Of a DNA stretch of 64,000 nucleotides, positions 21,616 through 32,900 are shown piece by piece. Position 1 is the stretch's first letter. Each line of letters begins with the position of its first letter. This DNA comes from Cordyceps javanica (Eukaryota > Ascomycota > Sordariomycetes > Hypocreales > Cordycipitaceae), in NCBI GenBank assembly GCA_036850795.1, contig JAAECO010000003.1:806001-870000 (forward strand), given 5' to 3'. Both the position numbers and the translations under genes were made by a program. The notes below the pieces were generated by a model. That model saw only the letters and a list, made by a program, of their open reading frames with translations. It was not told the origin of the DNA and made no database searches.

Positions 21616-22066
21616 AACGAAACTCTGTAACAAATTGTTGCGTTTTTCTTTAGAACGACAAGTACTTATAGTACCGCCTCCCCGCCCTCCTCCACGGCCG
21701 TGGTTCCTTTTAATCTAGATCAACCTATAGTCAACGCTTGGAAAAGACCAAAGCTTGCCTTTCATTAATACACCGGGGAAAACTATCATCACTGCATCAT
21801 TGAACCCCCCCTCCCCCACAGCTACCATACCCCAACGAGAAAAGGCCTCCAAACTCTACTGACGTGCAAGAGGCGCCCTTGACTTGAACTGGGGGATTTG
21901 TCTTTTGTCGCTGTTTCCATCGTCCACGGGAGCGAAGCCCTTTCCCAGTCCTATCCGCTTATGCATCACCTTCGAACCTTCATCAGCCTCTGCCCTACTT
22001 CTGGACAGCAGCGCGGTTGCGCCACCGACACGACCACCGCCGACTTTGCCGCCTCGACCTGCGACA

Positions 22067-25000
22067 ATGGCTGAGTTTCCCAAGCACCCGTTCCTCCTCT
22101 CTGTCGCCGAGACGGCCGACGCGCTCTCCACAGATGTCGACAAGGGCCTCACCTCGGCGCAGGTTGCGCAGCTACAGCAAAAGTACCCCAAGAATGAGCT
22201 CGATGTTGGCGATACCATCGCCTGGTACAAGATTCTGACCAAGCAGATCCTCAATGCCATGATTATCGTACGTCTTTTGATTTTTTTTTTGCACCCGTCA
22301 AAGCCAATTCCCGACTAATCTCAGTCTCCAGGTCCTCGTTTTCGCCATGGCCCTCAGTTTCGGCATCAAAGACTACATCGAGGGCGGTGTTCTCGCATGT
22401 GTCATTTTTCTCAACGTCACCATCGGCTTCTGGCAAGAGTATCGCGCCGAAAAGCGCATGGATGCTCTCCGTGCCCTCTCGTCTCCCAGTGCCATGGTAC
22501 TCCGTGACGGCAAGACTCAGGTCATTTCAAAGTATGTCTTGCCCCTCTTGACATCCTTCCAAACCCGTCATTCTAACCTCACTTTTGCAGCCCCGATGTC
22601 CTCCCCGGCGACATTGTCCTCCTCAAGACGGGCGACACAGTACCTGCCGACCTTCGCCTCTTCGAAGCTATGAATCTAGCTTGTGAAGAGGGCCAGCTAA
22701 CTGGCGAATCGATTCCCGTCGAAAAAATCATTGAAAACAACGTCACTACCCCCGGGTCTGAAAAGCTGGCCACCTCAGAACAGGAAGTCGGCATCGGTGA
22801 CCGTGTCAACATGGCCTACGCCACCACCGTCGTTCGAAAGGGCCGCGGTCGCGGTATCGTCACTGCTACTGGCATGACCACCGAGGTCGGCAAGATTGCT
22901 GCCTCCACCTCTAAGAAGCAGCGCAAGGCCGGTCGCTCTATGAACTGGCGCAAGTATGGCAAGCGTCAGCCTGTGGTTGGCCTGGCTAAGCGAACCTATG
23001 ATGTCCTTGGCAAGTTTCTGGGCTTGACCGAAGGAACTCCTCTTCAGCGAAAGCTGTCCGCTCTTGCTTACGTCCTCTTTGGCTGTGCTATTATTCTAGC
23101 CATGGTCGTATTTGGCGTCAACCATTTCAATCTTCGCAACGAGGTCATCATTTACGCCACATCTCTCGGTATTGCCATCATCCCCGAATCTCTGGTCGCG
23201 TAAGTGCAGCATCTACCTACTCCTCGTTTCTGCAGTGCACAGTTTGCTAACAAGTGTGGTTATGCAGTGTCCTCACAATTACCATGGTCGTCGCTGTCAC
23301 CGTCATGCGCAAAGCCAATGTCGTCGTACGCGACCTCTCTGCCTTGGAAGCCCTCGGCGGTGTCACCAACATCTGCTCTGACAAGACAGGTACACTTACG
23401 GAGGGTGCGATGATTGTCCGCAAGGCTTGGATTCCTAGCAGTCATATTTACACTGTCCATGACTCGCAGAACCCTAGCGATCCGACCAAGGGTCGCGTCA
23501 CCCATGCTCTCAACAAGGACGAGCCTGTCACCGAGGCTCCCAAGCGAGACTACGACCGTGAGCGCAGTGCTGCTGTTCTCAAGTTCGATGTCCCCGACGA
23601 GAAGCTTAACCCTAAAAGTGAAAATGAACCCGCCCCAGTCGAAACGCCCTGCGAAATGACAGATGAGCTCAAGGCATTTCTGCTCTCAACATCTTTGTGC
23701 AACTTGGCCACTGTCCGCTTCGACAAGGAAGAGGAAAAGTGGCAGACAACTGGCGAGCCCACCGAGATCGCTCTTCAAGTTTTTGCCCACCGTTTCAGCC
23801 TCGGGAAAAAGTCACTTGAGGGTCAGGGCTGGAAGCAGCTTGCCGAATTCCCCTTTGACAGTTCTATCAAGCGCATGTCCGTTATTTATGATGCTCCCGA
23901 GGGAGAGAGTGGCTCCATTGTTGAGACCGACAATAGCATGGTCTTCACAAAGGGAGCGGTTGAGCGCATCCTGGATCTGTGTTCGCATGTAGGGACAGGT
24001 TCCGATCAGCAGCCCATCACTGACGACCTTAAGGAGACTGTCCTACAGCAAATGAACAATCTCGCCTCGCAGGGTCAGCGTGTTCTAGCCATTGCGTACC
24101 GCAAGTGGGATGGCAAGTTTACTGCTAAGCAATCGTCCAGCGCCGCAGAAGACGAGAAGCTTCGCGGCGAGGTGGAGCAGAACCTCGTTCTGCTCGGTCT
24201 TGCTGGTATTTACGACCCTCCGCGTCGGGAGACCAAGCCTTCCATTGCGGAATGCTCTCAGGCCGGTATCAAGGTACACATGCTTACTGGTGACCATCCC
24301 GAAACTGCCAAGGCCATTGCCAAGGAGGTCGGTATCATCCCCAAAAACCTTGGCGTCTTGCCCGACAAGGTTGCTACTTCCATCGTCCAGAAGGCGACCG
24401 ATTTTGACAAGATGTCGGACGCCGAGATTGACGCCCTGGAAGAGCTTCCCCTGGTCATCGCTCGCTGTGCTCCGGATACCAAGACTCGCATGATCGAAGC
24501 TCTGCGACGCCGCGGAGCATTCATGGCCATGACGGGTGACGGCGTCAACGACGCACCCTCGCTGTCGCGTGCCGACGTCGGTATTGCTATGGGCTCGGGC
24601 TCTGATGTCGCCAAGTCGGCCTCCAAGATTGTGCTGACAGACGACAAGTTCAACTCAATCGTTGCTGCTATTCGTGAGGGTCGTCGCATGTTTGACAATA
24701 TTCAAAAATTTATTTTGCACCTACTCACCTCCAATGTTGGTGAGGTGATCCTCCTCATTGCTGGACTTGGCTTTGTCGACCAGGATGGCTTCTCCGTGTT
24801 TCCGATTTCGCCTCTGCATATCATCTGGATCAACATGGTTACTTCATCATTTCCCGCGTTCGGTCTTGGCCGTGAGCCTGCCGCCCAGGATGTCATGCGT
24901 AAGCCTCCGCAGGACAAGCGCCGCGGTGTTTTCACCAACCAGATCATTGTCGACATGGTCATCTATGGTATCATGATGGGTGCCTGTACCATGGTCACCT

Positions 25001-25611
25001 TTGTCATCATCATTTACGGACGATTCGGGGGTGACCTTGGTTTGAACTGCAACACGGCGTATTCCGAAGAGTGCAAACCTGTCTTCCGGGCTCGTGCCGC
25101 GGTCTTTGCGGAGCTTACCTGGCTGATACTCATCTCTGCTTGGGAGTTTAAAAGTCTCCGCCGTTCCATGTTCCGTCTCAACCCCGACGACGATAGCAAG
25201 TTCCCATTTTTCAAGGATGTCTACAGCAACCGCTTCCTATTCTGGTCCGTCATCTGCGGCGCACTGTCGGTTATTCCTGTTGTGTACATACCAGAGCTGA
25301 ACACCAAGTTCTTCAAGCACGCTCCCATTTCTTGGGAGTGGGCGCTATCGGTCGGCTTCACGATTGTTTTCGTCGCTGGCATCGAGGGTTGGAAATTCAT
25401 CAAGCGTCAATTCCAACTGCTCCAAGATCGCGCCGTCCAACGTGGTGCCTGGGGCCAAGGAGGACCAGATGAGTCAGGAGTCAAGTTCCGCAAGACCATG
25501 TCCGTGTCTAGCTTTAAGACATGGGCTTCGTTTTCGCGAAAAGACACGGGAGAGACGCTATCCAAGAGCAACACGCAGGTCTCTGGAGCTAAGAACTCTA
25601 GCATGGTCTAG
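22067..25611 (+). CDS. ENA1: ENA-type P-type ATPase (Na+/K+ efflux, P2D/IID class)
   Basis: Four exons (22067-22267, 22332-22531, 22591-23199, 23268-25611) join to 1117 residues. Signatures in order: N-terminal cation-ATPase domain (HPFLLSVAETADAL), actuator TGES in EEGQLTGESIPVEK, helix-4 IIPESLVAVLT, phosphorylation site CSDKTGTLTEG with Asp about 375, nucleotide-binding FTKGAVERI, then MLTGDHPETAKAIA and the hinge MAMTGDGVNDAPSLSRADVG. The IPESL motif (rather than PEGL) and the large cytosolic loop match fungal ENA pumps, which expel Na+ and K+ from the cell under salt or alkaline stress. The C-terminal tail is Ser-rich (SVSSFKTWASFSRKDTGETL) and may be a phosphorylation target. All introns are short with standard signals. 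Confidence 0.95.
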
Positions 25612-26375
25612 GAGGAGTCCGCGCGGTGTCGGATGCCGAGAGCTAGCAGATTCACAGGGTTGTTTTGTGGAAAATTTCGTACTTTGCATTATATATAGTC
25701 TTGAACATGTTTACATGATGATTCCGATAGAAAATAATCTTCTAAAAAAAAAATCAAAATTTCGCCGTTTGCAGACTCGAGTGATGGTGGTGGTGTTTGC
25801 CGGTGAGACCAGCAGTGGCTCGCTGATCAGCCCGTATCATTTTAGGGGACCTCCTACCCCGCCGGGTCGCCCCACAGGACCAGGCCGCAAACTACCTAGG
25901 TAACACGAGGCCCCTGGTCAGTCATCGGAGCCTTTCCTCCCTGCAACCTGCGCAAACATCACGGTCGCTGCCTCATTCCTTCAAAGCCAGCTAGGAGGCT
26001 GCGATGCGTGATTTTCCATCTGCATGCACCAGTGGCATCGGGTATTCCATCACATACTACGAACGGCTCAATTCAGCTACGCCGTCGTCGTTTGGATGCG
26101 CCTGGATCCTGGCCCTCCTTGCGCCGAAGCCCGTTGTTGACGGAGTAAAGTTTCGCGTGCCGTTGCTCGAACGCCATCACCTGCTCGGCGCCGGCTAACC
26201 CGAAGAAGGGAGGCTGCTGCAGCGCGATGCCCATTCATGTCTACAGTCGAGATAGCTCAGCCTTCAGAGGTGCATTTCGACTGTTCATGTCTGTGTCATC
26301 TGCGTCGCGGTTCGCGGCCCTGTCGAGCTACCCTTTCGAACTACAATAGCCAATATCTACATAAATTCTCTACAC
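25612..26375. other. Intergenic between ENA and the GATA gene
   Basis: Begins with the ENA 3' flank and an A-run near 25744. Two short ATG frames (26004-26198 and 26237-26431) lie just before the GATA gene but show no domain and no clear splice link to it. They could be leader ORFs. Confidence 0.4.
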
Positions 26376-27079
26376 ATGCCACGACAGAGAGAAGACATAT
26401 ACCCGCAGAGCTCGGTGCCAGGGCCGCCTGAGCAGTGCAGGCCTTCCGTTAGCCGGCTCAAGCTTGGCGAGTCCCTGCAAACGGTAAAGCCACGTCAACT
26501 TAGAATGCGCAAATCCATTTCATGCCATGTGACTGATGCTCTGTTTATCTTGGCCCCATACTGCAGATTAGACGTACAGCGCAAGAACTATACCGCTTTC
26601 AAGACAACGTTGGCGGCCGTTCTGCCCTCGTCCACGACTCCAACCCCGGCGAATCGCACGACGGTGATGCACCCCATGAGCATGGCGCGACCAAGTCTCC
26701 TGGCCACACAAGCCATGATAAGCCCAAGCCACCGGGCTCTGGCGAGAGCCATCATATCAAAATTCACCATAGTAGACCCTCTGGAGTCTCTGCCGAGGAC
26801 GCAAGCTTGCCGACCCAACACCAGCATTTCCGAGTGAGTACGGCCAAAATTAGATGATACGTGGAAATGGCTGTTTTATTGACCTGTCCCAAGAAGCATT
26901 TGAGCACCGATATTTCTTGTCACCAATGTGGTGAAATCAGCAGCCCGGAGTGGCGGCCCGGCCCAGAAGGTCCTGGGACGCTTTGCAACGTCTGTGGACT
27001 GATATACGCAAAGCAAGCAAGCCACCGACGCCGCGATAAATCAAAACCAGAAAAAACGAGAAAGCATCTTGCGAGATGA
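26376..27079 (+). CDS. Small single GATA zinc-finger protein (WC-2-like finger, no PAS domain)
   Basis: Three exons (26376-26483, 26567-26833, 26894-27079) join in phase 0 to 186 residues. Introns have GTAAAG/CTGCAG and GTGAGT/CCCAAG ends with TGACTGAT- and TTGACC-like branches. The middle exon is His/Pro/Asp/Gly-rich and hydrophilic. The last exon holds a C-x2-C-x18-C-x2-C GATA finger at about 134-159 (CHQCGEISSPEWRPGPEG, then TLCNVCGLIYAKQ), followed by a basic tail. SPEW-x2-GP-x-GP-x-TLCN-x-CGL-x2-AK recalls the finger of WC-2, the blue-light/clock partner of WC-1, yet there is no room for the PAS domain of WC-2. The usual second Arg of WRRGP is Pro here and the R of GLRYA is Ile, so DNA contacts may differ. 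Function unknown; it may be a truncated paralogue. Confidence 0.72.
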
Positions 27080-29484
27080 TATGTCCTACATAACGGCCAG
27101 TCTAACAGGAAATTCGTCGATATTATGTGATCCAGCCAGCACTATCCAATACCATGAAGACTCGATTTATCTTGAGCGTCACACATTTGTTTGTCCCTTA
27201 CTTATGTAGCGTTAATGCAGACTGAATATTTTAATACAACTCTAGGGCAGCCTTTCATGTCGCATTCTCAATTAAACAGCAGTGGAAAACAGCCCTCGAG
27301 CCGGCTCTACAAAATGGCAACATTCAACTTATTGGTCTAAAGTTGTGCGCTCACCAGATTATGTATACTGATTCAAATTAGTCTCGACATCTTGGCAAGT
27401 TCTCTCAATCACTAAACGAGATTCGTCTTCAGTGCGTCTTGTCAAGAGATATCCTGAGCGCGAGATAACTATAAGAAATAGTGGTGGGTTACCGGCCATG
27501 GTGGCACACGACAGCTGTCCCAGATAGCTATCAATGTATAAGATTAAAGTGCTGTACTATCCCAAAGTCCAGCAAATCACTCTTTATATCTCCAATTCCT
27601 TAGCTGAAGACCGTCAGAGGCGGCCAATTCTGTAAGCCCAGCGTGGCCCCTATATGAGCAGAAACGATGATAAATAGGCATAGATGGATATTGATTGAAC
27701 ATTGCAAGGAACCTGATGCAATAGTTACCTCGTGAGTTACATCATTTCTTCAGGGCTATTTCATTTGTGCAGCCGTTCTTTGGGTATCATTATCGCACGC
27801 TCCCAGTACAGTGAACCGTCGCCAACTATCTCTAGATGTTTTCTAAGATGGAAGAGATAAAATTCGTTTAAAACATTTGCTAACTGACCGGAATAAATTC
27901 AATTCGAGGAGAGCTTATTAATCATCAGAAGCGGCACCCAGAACTATATTCTTCATTTTTTAACAAGACAGGAAGAGTATCAAGTCAGATAAAGCAGTCA
28001 ATGGATAGACACGATTTCATCTTGATCCGAAGTACTCATATACACGATAGTTCAGCCCCTAATTGGAGTATAGTAGAACCAGGGTCCTCATAGCCAAGCA
28101 TTAACCGCTATAAATAACTCATCTATTTCCGAAGGCTGTCTCCGAACAACGACGCTTTAAAGCCGAATAGGCTCTATAAGGCCATGAAGCAAGACTAGAT
28201 TTCATAGTGTCATCGACTCTGTACTTGAACTCTTGGTGTTTGTCGTTTGAGCATGCATACACGACACATGCGACGGACCAAAGTTTGGTGAAAGGGCTAG
28301 AAATGCATACAGATGTCGATGTGTCGCGAGGCACCAGTCATAACATACAGCCCAGATATCCCAGGATTGCTTCGAAGAGGCCAGAGTTACTACATTTAAT
28401 TTCCTAGAGACTTTGCCAACGGCACTTGCGAATCTCTAGTCAATCTGCGGGAGGGGGGGAGTAAGGAGACCCCTTGCGCATTCACAGCCATCCGATTTGG
28501 AAACTCGAAGAAGGAAAAGGTCAAAAAAAGGCCTTCGAGTCGATTCCCCGGTAAAAACAGGCATCCATCGACCTTGGCCGGGAGCCGAATTTCGGATATC
28601 ATTTGACCACGCACAAGTACCGGCCGAGATTGGGCAAACTGATCCCCTTGGTCCGTCGCATATTTCAGGACACGGGTACGCTTACCGTTTATGGAAGCTG
28701 GCTCTCGAGTACATGGGAAGCGTCTATACTTGCTACATCTTTCCGCTATCTGCAAAGTTTGGTGGTTTGGCCAGAGAACACGTCACTCGACGAGAAAAAA
28801 ACCTCCGATGGCCTATGATTGCGATTGAATATAGTGACCAAGAGAACTAGAGTGGACCAATGACGCGCATGTCCCCCCCCCCGGGCTGACTACAAAATGT
28901 TGCCTCAATGCCGATAGTTTCTGTATCGCGGCGATGAATAAACGGGTTCCGATCCGTTTTTTTTCGTGCCGACTCTTCCTCCTGGCGGGCGGCGATCTTT
29001 CATCCTGCGGTTTGTGTCCAGGTGTGGCTGTAGAAAGTGTCAATATCCAGGGTCCAGTTTCGGTTTCTACATCGACGCTGCCGTGTTCGCAGAACCACAG
29101 TCTTTTCAAACCAGAGCAAAAGATTTAGATTGGTGTGCTGCTGCTGCCTTGCAGACAGTTGTGCTTCTCAGACCGGCTTGATCTCAAGGGTGGTGGTTAC
29201 CCTCGCTGATGTCCTGACGTTTGCGATGGCTACCAACGGCGCTGACCTGCTGATGCGTATCCCGCCCGGATGACAGGACTGCTGGCAAGCATGTCAAAAC
29301 ATGTTGGATGGCACGGCCTTTGATACAAGCCACCATTCTCAGATCAATGCATTCCGTGGCAAGTTGGCCACGGCTTGAGATAGTGGTCCGGCCAACAGGA
29401 TGCAAGGTTGCTTATGCTCTTGCTCTTGCATTTTTGGCATGTCATATATAGTGTTGACGGAGCGTTTGTCAGAAAATACTAATA
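27080..29484. other. Gene-poor region, AT-rich left half
   Basis: From 27.1 to 28.4 kb the DNA is noticeably AT-rich with no frame over about 70 codons. From 28.4 kb it returns to normal composition. Frames near 28396-28850 overlap on both strands and have no recognisable content. Nothing supported. Confidence 0.4.
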
Positions 29485-29930
29485 CTATTCAAACGACTGT
29501 CTGGCGGGAACCGTCTCGCAGAAGTGGTCGCCACTCCCCGGCAGATCGTCGCGGAGAATGACTACCTCGTCGGGGAAGGATTTGTTGGCATACTTGCATC
29601 CGGGGCCCGCGCTGCAGGGCGCGGGCGCCACCGGCTGTGTTTTACAACTTGCGCCTTCAGACAAAAGTTCCCCTCTTTGGTCTTCTACGAGGTAAGTAGG
29701 CCATGGCCAGTAGTTGCTATTTCGTAGGAAGGCTCCCCCCCCGCCCTCCCCTTGGGGATGAGGTGGGATAGCATGCCACCCGACGGCATCGCAAACACCG
29801 TCACAGCGATGAGTTGCAGTCGGTACGCCTTCCACGATGTGGCAAATTGGATCCGTGCGACCATTGGACGCCCTGGAAGCAGCCGAGAACCCAGGGCGGG
29901 AAGTGGTTGCCGTCGGCCTTGTTTCCCAGT
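29485..29930 (-). pseudogene. Coding-like Cys-containing fragment, possibly a broken small secreted-protein gene
   Basis: The minus strand carries two stretches with strong third-position C/G bias in different frames. The first (about 29930-29830) reads LGNKADGNHFPPWVLGCFQG and then VQWSHGSN. The second runs to a TAG at 29485-29487 and reads GASCKTQPVAPAPCSAGPGC, then KYANKSFPDEVVILRDDLPG, then SGDHFCETVPARQSFE. Several cysteines and the small size suggest a secreted protein, but I cannot find an intron pair that joins the two cleanly, nor a convincing signal peptide. It may be a decayed gene or one with an unusual intron. Family not recognised. Confidence 0.3.
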
Positions 29931-32900
29931 GGGAGGAGCTCTCTCTCTCTCTCTTTTCAAGTGCCGACTCTCGCCTCATTACCCCATCCGGTCAAATTAA
30001 ATCCAACTTTTTTTTTTTGATTGATCGAAAAAGCTGTCGGTGACGTCCAATGCCAAGGGCCCGTCGTCGAGTTGCCAGCAGCTCTCGAAACGTAACCATG
30101 TTGTTGGGTTCGGAATTCCCGTGTTTTTTTTTTTTTTTTTTTTGGTTTCAGGCAAGACACTAATAACCTGTCGGGGCATTGAGGCTCTTCTAAGATTCTT
30201 TTTCTCTCCCTCTAAATTTATGTTTAAGCTTTGGAAATGCTTGGCATGGAAGCTTGATGCTGGCCCTTGCGCAGAATCAATTTCTGACAGCGTCTCGAAA
30301 TCCGTAGTTATTAGCTACAGATTGGGAGGCGCAAAGTCCTGCAGTCATCTTACAAGAGAAGCAGGGTGCAAAGGGGTGCAAAGCTATCAAATTCACCAAC
30401 ACGCCCCTGTTGCGTGGCATGTGGGTAGCCGAAAAATAAGATGGCGCTCGAGTCGGATAAAGACAACACGGCGCTTCACTAGTCTTACTCTTCTTTGCCT
30501 CTTTAATTTTTTAATTTTTTTTTGCTTTGCTGCTTGCCTTATCCGTACTGCGCTTCAATACAACTCAACACCGGGTAGAAGGCTAACGCTGAATAGCACG
30601 TCTCATCAAATCATTCAGGGGACGATATGGGCAGCCCTTTGGTGACTTGTCTCTTTCTTAGTCAGTTTCTCCGGTAGCATTGTGTTCATGTTACATGATG
30701 GCTCGTCCAATCGCCTTGTCAAGCCACATCGGTGGAAGGGGGACCCCCAAGTCGCAACGATGCCCAGTCGATGCAGGCTTGCGGCAGCGAGAGCCTCATA
30801 CAAATCGCTGCGTTCCGTGAGACCTCCGTTCGTTCCGCCAATCGATGCCGTGAGCCCTGTTCGTTTGTTCCCGGTCATCACAACACCCCTTTGTTGAAAA
30901 ACAAGGCCAAAGAAGGGGTGATCGATGAGCGGTGTCACGGGCGACGGGTGGATGATCTGCAGAGCTAACTGGCTCTTTTTTGGGGGGGCAGGGCACATAT
31001 CAACATCTTGACGACCTCTTGGCCTCTGTCTCGGCTCACGCTTGTTACGGTGGGGGGTCAGTCAGTGGTGCGGGCTTCCTCATTGGGAGTTAAATCCATG
31101 TGCTGGCAGAGATTTCCGCCTGCATTGGTCGTCTAGGGCCAAAAGCATGTAAGCCGGTTGTCGCCCGCTAATATACGAAGACCGAGAGGTAGCGTCAGCA
31201 CCAAAGATGATACCACCGCCGGCAAAATAGCGCATAAACACTAATCCTGAAAGGAGACAAAACACGACGCGATTGGAAGAGCAGAGAGCCATAAAGCGGG
31301 CAAGAGATAAAATCCGCTTTCACGGGATTGTACACGGCACACACGTGCAGACGGTGTGCGATGATGTCTGGAGCAAAGACGACTAAAATAGCGCCAGAGT
31401 CAAAGGGAAGAGACTAATTATACGTTTCAAACAACAAGGTCCTCGTGGTTTTCGTGTTGCAACATGTGTGGATTTACTTTTCTTCCTTCCTTTCTTTCTT
31501 TCTTGTCCTTTGTTACTTAGCGACCAAACTAGATACGGCGTGTTGGGAAAAACGAAATTCCCAGCCTCACCGGAAACACAGCCGACGGCGCATCAGCCGG
31601 GTCAAGACCCCCATCAACGGCTTTTCAGCTGCTGGGGCGGAGAACGATGGCGTGTGTCTATAGAGCTACATCGTCATTTCGCACAGTCTGCTCATTTCCA
31701 AAAAAGGTTCTCCGCACAATGTAAACAAAGTGTCTGTAGTTGAACGGACGCGCCCCCCCAAATAGCCGAACGGCGATGGGCTCGCTCTCCAGACCGACCT
31801 CTGGGGGACTTTTGGCGAGGGGTTGCTGATACATGTAAGTCTTATCGAAAAGATCGGCGGTATGCCCGCAACCAGTTCGTTCGGCGCCCGGACTTTGGAT
31901 GCTCCATTCTGGGCCAGGGACGGGGATGGGGGGGGGCCTTGTTTGGCTACTTTTTTAACATTTGGTCGCAGTGCTTACTGGTCGATCACCCCGGGGTCGG
32001 GCAATTATCTCCAACGAGGTTTCACTGATACGCAAGCGTACAGGGCCCGTACGGCGAACAAGGGAAGAAAAAAAAAGGGACAAGGGCGAGCATTTTGTGC
32101 GTAGGGCCGGCCGTACATGTCTGCTGTTGCATCAGGCCACTAATAGGGCACAACACTGAGTACGGCGACTGCAAGGGGGCGAAGGGGGCGCGTAGGTATG
32201 TACATACATACAGAGTACAATGTATATGCAACGGCTCTCGGCGGAATGCTTTCGAGGGAAAGCTCGTCAAGCGGCTCGCCAAGTGGTGAGGTTTGTGTCC
32301 ATGCTAGGAAACTCGGATCTGGAAAAGGGAATAAACAAGGGCAAGTGTCGCTTGGCGACAGCTTGGATTCAAGCACACCCTCAGGTTTCGCTACGACCCG
32401 AGTTCAGTCGGTTAGCCGACAGGGCCTCAGGAATTCCTGATCCTCTTTCCGGGCTCGCTGCCGGCGGCGCCATCGTTGCCCACCACGGCAAACCACGCCA
32501 CAATATCGAGCGTCATTCCGGAGCCCCGAAAACCCGCCCATCGGCTCCGAGACGAGTTGGTGAAGAAAACATCATAGCCAGAGCGGGATACCCGTGATGA
32601 GCGCACCAAGGGCAAGAAAGGAAAATTAGAGTAGACAGAGGGGCCCGCGAGCGCACGGCGTAGAGGGGCGAGCCAAGGGGTTTTTCCAGATGGTAGTGCG
32701 CGGAGAGGAACCCCCCCTCTCTCCCCTTGAGCAGGCGATAGATGCACGGTGGGTTTTTCCGGCAGGCTGCGTGGTACGGATTGAACGAAATCCTCGCGAC
32801 CAAGAGATTGATCCTTCGTTATCTCTTGATCTCCCCCGCCACGCAAATTCGCTCACTCACTCTATTGATTTTCGGCTCTCGTCGCGCCGTAATAATACTG

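Larger units (their letters stand above)
18336..22066. other. Long intergenic region before the ENA ATPase gene
   Basis: About 3.7 kb with no supported gene. Features seen: a perfect hairpin at 18556-18580, a purine-only repeat at about 20555-20618, GCCAAG-type sites at 20706-20723, 21080 and 21610, and C/T-rich runs just before the ENA start. Frames such as 18592-18798 (68 codons, ATG start) have no recognisable domain. Confidence 0.45.

Noticed and set aside
30040..30645. A 201-codon plus-strand frame
   Set aside because: Starts at a non-ATG codon and reads through a 20-base T run as polyphenylalanine; composition is not protein-like.
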